Assembly: GCF_002455975.1 (NCBI RefSeq) | Contig: NZ_DKLM01000071.1 | Coordinates: 17,129-22,627 of the forward strand | Source: Clostridium sp. UBA6640 | Lineage (GTDB): Bacteria; Bacillota; Clostridia; Clostridiales; Clostridiaceae | Direction: 5' to 3' | Length of the DNA stretch: 5,499 bases | Shown here: positions 1-5,160 of the stretch, piece by piece | Numbering within the stretch: position 1 is the stretch's first letter | Layout: each line of letters begins with the position of its first letter | The notes under the pieces: model-generated | Told to the model about the DNA's origin: nothing | The model's database searches: none | Seen by the model: only the letters and a program-made list of their open reading frames with translations | Position numbers and translations under genes: made by a program

Positions 1-54
1 ATGAATGGTTGCCGTACCCCTAATTAAATTTCATATTTATAAAACTTAGCTCTC
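1..54 (+). ncRNA. Possible 3' tail (or remnant) of RNase P RNA, type A
   Basis: The window opens with ATGAATGGTTGCC, followed by a short GC-richer stretch up to about position 20. From memory, this resembles the conserved GAUGAAUG...GCC segment shortly before the 3' end of type A RNase P RNA (E. coli has AGAUGAAUGACUGUCC there). In a functional RNA the P4 strand, ACAGAA..GGCUUA, should follow. The nearest match, ATAAAACTTAGCTCT at about 39-53, differs at several positions that are normally invariant. Either the RNA is degenerate, or the resemblance is chance, or the start is the tail of something else (open frames here end at 23 and 27). The 5' part lies outside the window, so P1 and P4 pairing cannot be tested. 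This is a weak call. Confidence 0.2.
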
Positions 55-57
55 AAT

Positions 58-101
58 AAAAAGAACTAAATCTAAACAAATTTAAATTTTAAATTTAGTT
101 C
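58..101 (-). terminator. Hairpin terminator, probably for the DUF3006 gene
   Basis: Positions 63-74 (GAACTAAATCTA) pair with 90-101 (TAAATTTAGTTC) with one mismatch, around a loop of about 15 nt. Read on the minus strand, the stem is followed at once by five T residues (58-62), the form of an intrinsic terminator. It lies about 120 nt beyond the stop codon of the minus-strand DUF3006 gene. On the plus strand the following sequence (102-115) is T-rich but interrupted, so the hairpin could also stop transcripts entering from the left edge. The stem is AT-rich and therefore of modest stability. Confidence 0.5.
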
Positions 102-166
102 GTTTCTATATTTCTATTAATTTTTTAATAAGTACTTTTTTATTCCTTAAGCTTTATCATATAATT

Positions 167-226
167 TAATATCTTTCCATGCTTTTTTAAAATACTATTT
201 ATTATAAAGAGAATGGAAAGATATTA
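167..226. repeat. 14-bp perfect inverted repeat overlapping the DUF3006 stop codon
   Basis: Positions 167-180 and 213-226 are perfect reverse complements (core ATCTTTCCAT / ATGGAAAGAT), separated by 32 nt. The right arm includes the TAA stop of the minus-strand DUF3006 gene (224-226). In the mRNA it would form a stem-loop starting at the stop codon. No T-run follows the left arm on the minus strand, so it is not a standard intrinsic terminator. It may protect the 3' end or stall RNA polymerase ahead of the hairpin at 63-101. Confidence 0.5.
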
Positions 227-439
227 TTCTTCCCAAATATCTTTAGTTAATTCCTCTATTTCTTTTCTTAATTTTTCTGTTTCCTCTACATTTATATAAG
301 TATTTTCGTTTTCAATAATAAGTACATCACCTTCCTTTGCCTCTTTAGGAAGTTTATTTCTAGAAACATTCACCATTATTCCTTTTTCATTTTCACAAAC
401 TGCAAATTCTTCTTCAAATCTATCAATAATAAATTTCAA
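224..439 (-). CDS. DUF3006 domain-containing small protein
   Basis: This is a 71-residue acidic soluble protein. Its start (M)KFIIDRFEEEFAVCEN, central LPKEAKEGDVL segment and charged C-terminal helix ending in KDIWEE are typical of DUF3006, a family of 70-90-residue proteins in Firmicutes with no established biochemical function. In many genomes members sit beside secreted metallo-beta-lactamase (ComEC-like) proteins; no such gene is visible here. I place the start at TTG 439. The GAGGTG ribosome-binding site at 446-441 has a 6-nt spacer to this TTG, and the resulting N-terminus matches the family. An in-frame GTG at 448 would add three residues but overlaps the ribosome-binding site itself. 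The gene is divergent from the transporter gene and appears to be transcribed alone. I see no signal peptide or membrane segment. Confidence 0.85.
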   Translation of the reverse strand: MKFIIDRFEEEFAVCENEKGIMVNVSRNKLPKEAKEGDVLIIENENTYINVEETEKLRKEIEELTKDIWEE

Positions 440-461
440 TATTTTCACCTCATTTTAACCT

Positions 462-491
462 TTTATAGTTTTATTTTATATCTGATTGCAA
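462..491 (-). promoter_or_regulatory. Candidate sigma-A promoter for the DUF3006 gene
   Basis: On the minus strand, TTGCAA (-35, 491-486) and TATAAA (-10, 467-462) are separated by 18 nt. Transcription would start near 455, giving a short leader that contains the GAGGTG ribosome-binding site. This fits initiation at TTG 439 better than at GTG 448. The call rests on matches to the consensus in an AT-rich region, so chance matches are possible. Confidence 0.45.
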
Positions 492-550
492 CAATTTGGA
501 AGTAATATTATTAAATTCTTATAAATAATTTAACAAATTTAAAAAGATAA

Positions 551-579
551 TTTTAACCAATATAAGTTTATGATATAGT
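551..579 (+). promoter_or_regulatory. Candidate extended -10 promoter for the AI-2E family transporter
   Basis: TGATATAGT (571-579) matches an extended -10 element (TGnTATAAT with one change). TTTTAA at 551-556 is a poor -35 placed 17 nt upstream. An extended -10 often compensates for a weak -35. The predicted start near 586 gives a leader of about 40 nt. That leader holds a 5-bp inverted repeat, TGGTA-CTA-TACCA (594-606), which could be an operator half-site pair or a small hairpin. The ribosome-binding site AAGGGAAG (611-618) lies 6 nt before the ATG. Confidence 0.4.
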
Positions 580-624
580 ATATATGTAAGTTTTGGTACT
601 ATACCACAAGAAGGGAAGTGTAAT

Positions 625-1740
625 ATGAAGTATATACTAAAGACTTTTAAAAAATATGGAGAAATAATATTAGCTACGTTATTAACTTTTATTGGTATTA
701 AATTAATAAATAATTATAAAATCTTTGTTGATTTATTTGCCTCACTAAAAATCATAGTATCTCCTTTCATAATTGGTGCAATTATCGCTTATTGTATTAA
801 CCCTTTAATGAAAGTTTTTGAGATAAAACTTAAATTTTCTAGAGGCCTTAGTTTGTTATTGTCCTTTATAATAATAATTTTACTTACTATTTTAAATATA
901 AAATTCTTATTACCTGGAATAATATCAAACCTTAAAACTTTAATTGAAGCTACTCCATCCTTTATGTCAAAAACAATGGAGTTCATAGAAAATTATATTA
1001 CTAATGATACAGTTAAATATTGGATTCAAACTAATAATATAATAGATAAAATAAATGCAAATATGTATAATATATTATCTACTATTTTTACATCCTTATT
1101 ATCAATAACCACCTCTTTAGCTGGCTCTTTGATTAAATGGACTTTAGGTTTTGTAATTTCTGCTTATTATCTATATGATAAAGAACACTTCATTCTATAT
1201 TTCAAAAAGCTTATGTATATGGTTCTTAAAGAAGATAGAGGAAATAAATTTATAGAATTGTTAAATACTTTTGATAAAATGATTGGTTCTTACATAGGTA
1301 TAAGAGCAGTTGAATCTGCTATAGTAGGATTAGCAGCATTTATTGGTTTAATTTTATTAGACTCTAACTTTGTACTGCTAATTAGTTTATTCTTTGGCCT
1401 AACCAATATGATTCCTTATTTTGGACCTTTCTTAGGCATTGTTTTTGGTACCTTATTAAATGTATTTTACGGTTTGCAGAAAGCATTTTTTATACTAATT
1501 TTATTATTTATACTACAACAAATAGATGGAAATTGGCTTGGTCCTAAACTTTCTGGTAAAACTGTTGGAATCCACCCTGTCTTTTGCATATTTGCATTAG
1601 CTGTAGGAGGGGCAGTTTATGGAGCTGTAGGTATGTTAATTGCGGTACCTATTGCTGGGGTTATAAAAATATATTGGCAAAAATTTATGGACATATACGA
1701 AGAAAAGCATCCTAAATTTAAAGATTTAGTAAAAAAGTAA
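625..1740 (+). CDS. AI-2E family (PerM/YtvI-like) polytopic membrane protein
   Basis: This 371-residue integral membrane protein has the layout of the AI-2E/PerM (formerly UPF0118) family. Hydrophobic segments lie at roughly 14-29, 43-62 and 74-97. A more polar loop follows to about 150, then segments at about 155-183, 231-245, 249-275, 287-300 and 319-347. Family landmarks are AYYLYDKE (180-187), NMIPYFGP (261-268) and the signature GNWLGPKLSGKTVGIHP (302-318), followed by a Gly/Ala-rich helix (AVGGAVYGAVGMLIAVP). The length is usual for the family. Members include E. coli TqsA, linked to autoinducer-2 export, and proteins reported as Na+/H+ antiporters. The substrate cannot be read from sequence, and the family name should not be taken to mean AI-2 transport. 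The ATG follows a good AAGGGAAG site, and a terminator-like hairpin follows the gene. Confidence 0.9.
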   Translation: MKYILKTFKKYGEIILATLLTFIGIKLINNYKIFVDLFASLKIIVSPFIIGAIIAYCINPLMKVFEIKLKFSRGLSLLLSFIIIILLTILNIKFLLPGIISNLKTLIEATPSFMSKTMEFIENYITNDTVKYWIQTNNIIDKINANMYNILSTIFTSLLSITTSLAGSLIKWTLGFVISAYYLYDKEHFILYFKKLMYMVLKEDRGNKFIELLNTFDKMIGSYIGIRAVESAIVGLAAFIGLILLDSNFVLLISLFFGLTNMIPYFGPFLGIVFGTLLNVFYGLQKAFFILILLFILQQIDGNWLGPKLSGKTVGIHPVFCIFALAVGGAVYGAVGMLIAVPIAGVIKIYWQKFMDIYEEKHPKFKDLVKK

Positions 1741-1751
1741 TATTTAGTAAT

Positions 1752-1803
1752 AAATCATCTCTCTTTTTCATAATTTAATATAGAAAAAAGGGGATGATTT
1801 TTT
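1752..1803 (+). terminator. Terminator hairpin that also covers the lipoprotein's ribosome-binding site
   Basis: Positions 1752-1769 pair with 1783-1800 in an 18-position stem with one C-A mismatch and two G-U wobbles, around a 13-nt AT-rich loop. Six T residues follow (1798-1803, partly within the stem). This has the form of an intrinsic terminator 11 nt after the transporter stop codon. The T-run abuts the ATG at 1804, and the right arm contains AAGGGG (1788-1793), the only plausible ribosome-binding site for the next gene. In a transcript reading through from the transporter, that site would be paired. Confidence 0.7.
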
Positions 1804-2274
1804 ATGTGTAAAAAGATAGTAACTTTAATTACCATAGTATTAATATTAATCACAACTACTTCCTGTAGCTATGATATTAAAAATATATTTAAAGATGAAA
1901 AGCCTACTAATTCCTACCATACTTATAACTTAATAGATTGTTATGTAGACAGTACTCCTAATGAGGTGGGCGTATTTGATGTTAATTTGTACAAACAAAA
2001 GAATCTGAATGAAGAGGAAGCTTTTGACGTACTTCGGCTTATAAATTCAATAAAAAATGAATACTTCATTGATAAGCCTGATGATATTGATACAATACCT
2101 ATATATAAAGTGTTTATAACCTTCGAAAATGAGAAATACATTATTAATGTGTATAATGAAAGATACATATCTATTTATCCTTGGGATGGAGAATATTCAA
2201 TGGATTATATTGATATGGCTGAAATTCCATTAGCTTTTAATTTATATGGATTATGTAAGTATTTTTTATCTTAA
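1804..2274 (+). CDS. Small predicted lipoprotein, possibly DUF4883 family
   Basis: This 156-residue protein starts with a lipoprotein-like signal peptide: Lys3-Lys4, a hydrophobic core (5-16), then TTTSC with the candidate lipidated cysteine at 21. The residue at -3 is Thr rather than the usual Leu/Val/Ile, so the lipobox is imperfect. The mature part is acidic and rich in Asp, Glu and Tyr, and carries YIINVYNERYISIYPWDG followed by EYSMDYIDM. From memory this C-terminal block resembles DUF4883, a family of clostridial lipoproteins of unknown function; I cannot confirm it without a profile search. The protein is probably anchored to the outer face of the membrane. The ribosome-binding site AAGGGG lies inside the upstream terminator stem, which suggests expression from its own promoter or conditional read-through. 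The gene converges on the folate operon and ends 29 nt before the 46-bp palindrome. Confidence 0.8.
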   Translation: MCKKIVTLITIVLILITTTSCSYDIKNIFKDEKPTNSYHTYNLIDCYVDSTPNEVGVFDVNLYKQKNLNEEEAFDVLRLINSIKNEYFIDKPDDIDTIPIYKVFITFENEKYIINVYNERYISIYPWDGEYSMDYIDMAEIPLAFNLYGLCKYFLS

Positions 2275-2303
2275 CAACTTATTTTAAGATTTAAGATCAT
2301 AAA

Positions 2304-2349
2304 AATTAATGATTCAAGTTGAAATTAATTTCAACTTGAATCATTAATT
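2304..2349. terminator. 46-bp perfect palindrome, likely bidirectional terminator
   Basis: The 23-nt arms 2304-2326 and 2327-2349 are exact reverse complements (core ATGATTCAAGTTGAAATT), centred between 2326 and 2327. It lies 29 nt after the lipoprotein stop codon and 28 nt after the folB-folK stop codon. On the minus strand the stem runs into a T5 tract (2305-2301), fitting a terminator for the folate operon. On the plus strand the following sequence (CTCTATAATTTT) is less T-rich, so termination there may be weaker. The stem has few G-C pairs but makes up for it in length. Confidence 0.75.
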
Positions 2350-2377
2350 CTCTATAATTTTAAATTAAATACTTGTC

Positions 2378-3208
2378 CTATTCTTTATTAGAATCCTTAA
2401 GAATACTGTCTCGTATATCTATTATTCTTTTATTTAATATTGGATGAAGTTTATATGGAGCAATATCACATAATGGATTTAATACGAATAATCTTTCTTC
2501 CATTCTAGGGTGAGGGATTATAACTTCTTCATCACTACTTATTAAATCGTCATAAAATATTACATCTAAATCTAAAGTTCTAGGTCCCCATCTTATAATT
2601 CGTTCTCTTTTTAAACTTTTTTCTACTTCAAGTAAAAACTTCATAAGATTTTTAGGATTTAACAAAGTTTTTATTTCTATAGCAGTATTTAAAAATTCAT
2701 CTTGATCTGTATATCCTACAGGCTCTGTATTATAATACTTTGCAATTTTATTTATTTTAGTATGGTTCGAATTACTTATAATTTCAAGTGCTTCTCTTAT
2801 ATTTTTTTCTTTATCTCCTAAATTTGAGCCTATTGCAATATATGCTTTGTGCCATTGTCGCTCAATTTCAATAGCAACATAATCTAAATGCTTTCTTACC
2901 GGCGCCCATGGTTTTTTTAGTTTAAGCTTTACTTTATTAACAGCCTCATATTTTAATAGTATAAAATTTACTATTTCTTCTGCTGCCTTTTCTAGTAGAT
3001 CATAACTAGTTTTAGTAAACTCTTTTTCAATTTCCTCACAAAGTATACCATAATGTACAGTTTTGTCTAAATCATCTTTCTCTCCAGCACCGCTTAAATC
3101 TAAATCCAATTCAAAGGATAATATAAATTTCTGTCCTAGTTTTTTTTCTTCTTGAAAATATCCATGATTTGCAAATATCTCTAGATCTTTTATATATATT
3201 TTGTCCAT
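2378..3208 (-). CDS. folBK: Bifunctional dihydroneopterin aldolase / HPPK (FolB-FolK fusion)
   Basis: This 276-residue cytosolic fusion catalyses two consecutive steps: aldol cleavage of 7,8-dihydroneopterin to 6-hydroxymethyl-7,8-dihydropterin, then its ATP-dependent pyrophosphorylation. Residues 1-117 are FolB, with NHG (14-16), Glu21 (matching S. aureus Glu22), TVHYG with Tyr53 (matching Tyr54) and a KKP motif at 98-100 that holds the catalytic lysine. FolK begins at about 121 with AYIAIGSNLGD, followed by TEPVGYTDQDEFLN (161-174) and the HPPK signature RWGPRTLDLDVIFYDD (206-221), in which Asp213 and Asp215 are the expected metal ligands. IPHPRMEERLFVLNPL (231-246) closes the domain. The linker is almost absent. 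I chose ATG 3208, which has AAGAGG (3223-3218) 9 nt upstream and gives the normal FolB N-terminus. An upstream in-frame ATG at 3250 would overlap folP and add 14 unrelated residues. It is the last gene of the operon, 19 nt after folP. Confidence 0.95.
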   Translation of the reverse strand: MDKIYIKDLEIFANHGYFQEEKKLGQKFILSFELDLDLSGAGEKDDLDKTVHYGILCEEIEKEFTKTSYDLLEKAAEEIVNFILLKYEAVNKVKLKLKKPWAPVRKHLDYVAIEIERQWHKAYIAIGSNLGDKEKNIREALEIISNSNHTKINKIAKYYNTEPVGYTDQDEFLNTAIEIKTLLNPKNLMKFLLEVEKSLKRERIIRWGPRTLDLDVIFYDDLISSDEEVIIPHPRMEERLFVLNPLCDIAPYKLHPILNKRIIDIRDSILKDSNKE

Positions 3209-3227
3209 ATTTATATACCTCTTAAAT

Positions 3228-4049
3228 TTATTTTTTTCTATATATAGCATCGGCCATTAGTGCTGCTCTATAATTCTCTTTTACATCATGAACTCTAACA
3301 AAATCATAACCATTCATTACACCTATTACAGTGGTAGCAATAGTACCTTCAACTCTTTCCTCTGGTGAAAGATTTAAAGTATTGCCTATTAATGACTTTC
3401 TTGAAGTCCCTAATAATATTGGATAACCTAATTCTTTAAACCTTTCTAAGTTTCTCATAACCTCAAGATTATCCTCATAGGTTTTAGCAAATCCAACACC
3501 AGGATCTAAAATTATATTTTCAACTTTTACTCCACTACTTATCGCTATAGATATACTCTCTTTCAAATCTTCTAACATGTCTTCAATTAAATTATTATAA
3601 TCTTTGTTTTCTCTATTGTGCATTAAACAACAAGGAACATTGTACTTTGCAGCTACTTTTGATATATATGGATCTTTTTTAAATCCCCATACATCATTTA
3701 TTAAAGATGCACCTGCTTTAATTGCTTCTTCTGCAACCTTTCCTTTATATGTATCGATGGATATAGGAATATCCGTATGTTTTCTTATAGCTTCAACAAT
3801 AGGAATAATTCTATTTAATTCTTCTTCTTCATTAACAGATTCATGTCCAGGTCTTGTAGATTCTCCCCCTATATCTATTATATCTACATTTTCATCTATC
3901 ATCTTTAATGCATGCCTAACAGCATTATCTACAGTATTAAATTTTCCTCCATCAGAAAAAGAATCTGGAGTTACATTTAATATACCCATAATAAAGGTTT
4001 TTTTTCCTAATTCAAATTCACGATTTCCTATTTTCATTATTTTATTCAT
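3228..4049 (-). CDS. folP: Dihydropteroate synthase
   Basis: This cytosolic enzyme of 273 residues, the normal length, condenses 6-hydroxymethyl-7,8-dihydropterin diphosphate with p-aminobenzoate to give 7,8-dihydropteroate. It is the target of sulfonamides. A TIM-barrel protein, it shows both family signatures, GILNVTPDSFSDGG (22-35) and DIIDIGGESTRPG (56-68), then SIDT (97-100), NDVWGF (118-123), LMHNR (142-146), DPGVGFAKT (182-190), GTSRKS (214-219) and RVHDV (252-256). The expected substrate residues are all present: Asn25, Asp99, Asn118, Asp182, Lys218, Arg252 and His254. Phe31 and Pro67, which correspond to positions where E. coli sulfonamide-resistance changes occur (Phe28 and Pro64), have the wild-type residue. 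The start is supported by AGGAGAGG (4062-4055), which directly follows the stop codon of the preceding HD gene, so translation is probably coupled. Confidence 0.97.
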   Translation of the reverse strand: MNKIMKIGNREFELGKKTFIMGILNVTPDSFSDGGKFNTVDNAVRHALKMIDENVDIIDIGGESTRPGHESVNEEEELNRIIPIVEAIRKHTDIPISIDTYKGKVAEEAIKAGASLINDVWGFKKDPYISKVAAKYNVPCCLMHNRENKDYNNLIEDMLEDLKESISIAISSGVKVENIILDPGVGFAKTYEDNLEVMRNLERFKELGYPILLGTSRKSLIGNTLNLSPEERVEGTIATTVIGVMNGYDFVRVHDVKENYRAALMADAIYRKK

Positions 4050-4063
4050 AATATCCTCTCCTA

Positions 4064-4561
4064 CTAATAGGTTATAATCATATTTTTCTTTTCATTATTC
4101 CAATAACACTCATTAATAGCATTACAATTAAAACATAATCTTGAAAGTTTATCACAACTATATAGAAGTTTCGATAAATTCGTTTCATGATTTTTTTCTC
4201 TATGCTTTTCAATTGCCATTAATATTTCATCTATCTCGCTTTCATTATATCCAGAGTGAATTAATATATTTTTAGCAATAATAACGCTACCTTCATGATG
4301 TCCTATATTATCTTTATACTGAAGTACTCTTCCTAAATCATGTAATAGTGCAGCTGCATAAATTATATCCTTACTAATATCTAAATTATTTTCTAGTGCT
4401 TTAATATACATGATTCTTGCTACATCCAAAGCATGATCAATTCCATGTCTACAAAACTTTCTTTTTTCCTCTAACTCATTTAATTCATTACTATATTTAA
4501 TAAATTCTTTATTGCTTAAAATTTTATTAATTCTAACATTATTATCAATTAAATTTTTCAT
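4064..4561 (-). CDS. HD-domain metal-dependent phosphohydrolase in the folate operon
   Basis: This is a 165-residue protein with a complete HD-type metal site: His39 or His43 in RHGIDHALDV, His74-Asp75 in AALLHDLGR, His88-His89 in GHHEG, His120 in EKHRE and Asp137 in CDKLSR. The HD family comprises metal-dependent phosphohydrolases and phosphodiesterases, acting mostly on nucleotides. The C-terminus has four cysteines, Cys136, Cys143, Cys146 and Cys152 (C-x6-C-x2-C-x5-C), which may bind an additional metal; this is inference. No signal peptide or membrane segment is seen. The gene lies 13 nt after folE and 14 nt before folP, so it is cotranscribed with folate synthesis. I infer that it may remove phosphate from dihydroneopterin triphosphate or monophosphate, but a nucleotide-related or regulatory role is also possible. 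The ribosome-binding site is AAGGTGG (4572-4566), close to the ATG. Confidence 0.88.
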   Translation of the reverse strand: MKNLIDNNVRINKILSNKEFIKYSNELNELEEKRKFCRHGIDHALDVARIMYIKALENNLDISKDIIYAAALLHDLGRVLQYKDNIGHHEGSVIIAKNILIHSGYNESEIDEILMAIEKHREKNHETNLSKLLYSCDKLSRLCFNCNAINECYWNNEKKNMIITY

Positions 4562-4574
4562 TTGACCACCTTAA

Positions 4575-5132
4575 TTATCCATTAATTAGAGAAATAACTT
4601 GATTTTGTAGAGATATATTATCTTTAAAAATTCCTCTTGAAACTATAGTTGCAGTTTTAGTTCCTGGCTTCTTAACTCCTCTCATAGTCATACATAAATG
4701 CTCGGCTTCAATAATAACTAAAGCACCTTTAGTTTGTAAATTTTTCATTATAGAATCTGCAATTTGAGAGGTCATTCTTTCTTGAAGCTGAGGTCGTTTT
4801 GCAAAGACTTCTACAGTCCTAGCAAGTTTACTAAGTCCTGCTACCTTTCCATTAGGTATATATGCAATATGAGCTTTACCATAGAAAGGAACAAAATGAT
4901 GCTCACACATAGAATAAAACACTATATCCTTTTCAATTACAATGTCATCATTTTCTACAGTAAAGGTCTTTTTTAAATGTTCTTTTGGATCTTCATTTAG
5001 TCCAGAAAATATTTCACTATACATTCTAGCAATCCTATCTGGTGTATCCTTTAATCCTTCTCTTTCAGGATCTTCCCCTATTGCTTCTATAATCATGGCG
5101 ACTGCTTCTCTTATTTTTTCTTCATTAACCAT
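4575..5132 (-). CDS. folE: GTP cyclohydrolase I
   Basis: FolE catalyses the first pterin step, converting GTP to 7,8-dihydroneopterin triphosphate and formate, in the cytosol as a homodecamer (known for the family). The protein has 185 residues, a usual length. The N-terminal helical part has EREGLKDTPDRIARMY (23-38). The catalytic core has FYSMCEHHFVPFYGKAHIAYIP (72-93, with Cys76, His78 and His79), GLSKLARTVEVFAKRPQLQERMT (99-121) and EAEHLCMTMRG (142-152). Cys76, His79 and Cys147 match the zinc ligands of the E. coli enzyme (Cys110, His113, Cys181), so this is the zinc-dependent FolE1 type and not FolE2. I chose ATG 5132, which has GGAG (5144-5141) 8 nt upstream. An in-frame GTG at 5141 overlaps that site. 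The gene begins 28 nt after pabC. Confidence 0.97.
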   Translation of the reverse strand: MVNEEKIREAVAMIIEAIGEDPEREGLKDTPDRIARMYSEIFSGLNEDPKEHLKKTFTVENDDIVIEKDIVFYSMCEHHFVPFYGKAHIAYIPNGKVAGLSKLARTVEVFAKRPQLQERMTSQIADSIMKNLQTKGALVIIEAEHLCMTMRGVKKPGTKTATIVSRGIFKDNISLQNQVISLING

Positions 5133-5160
5133 TTTTAACACTCCATTCTATTATCCTATG

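Noticed and set aside
1..27. Start of the window read as a small gene (ATG...TAA, eight codons) or as a protein tail ending at position 23
   Set aside because: It is too short to support, with no upstream sequence to show a ribosome-binding site or a continuing frame. It is kept only as an alternative to the RNase P reading.
789..986. Minus-strand open frame inside the transporter gene
   Set aside because: It is opposite a well-supported membrane protein gene and has no recognisable motif.
625..1740. Assigning the transporter specifically to autoinducer-2 export (tqsA)
   Set aside because: The family name comes from one member. Other members are reported as Na+/H+ antiporters, and no luxS or AI-2 genes are nearby.
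1941..2168. Minus-strand open frame inside the lipoprotein gene
   Set aside because: Its Ser/Phe/Tyr-rich translation is what the complement of an AT-rich acidic coding sequence produces. No motif or good start site is evident.
3209..3250. Longer FolB N-terminus from an in-frame ATG at 3250
   Set aside because: It would overlap the end of folP by 23 nt and add 14 residues with no FolB similarity. ATG 3208 has a well-spaced AAGAGG site and gives the normal FolB start.
3604..4077. Plus-strand open frame of 157 codons
   Set aside because: It lies antisense to folP and part of the HD gene, both of which have clear family motifs. Its translation shows no recognisable domain, and it has no operon context.
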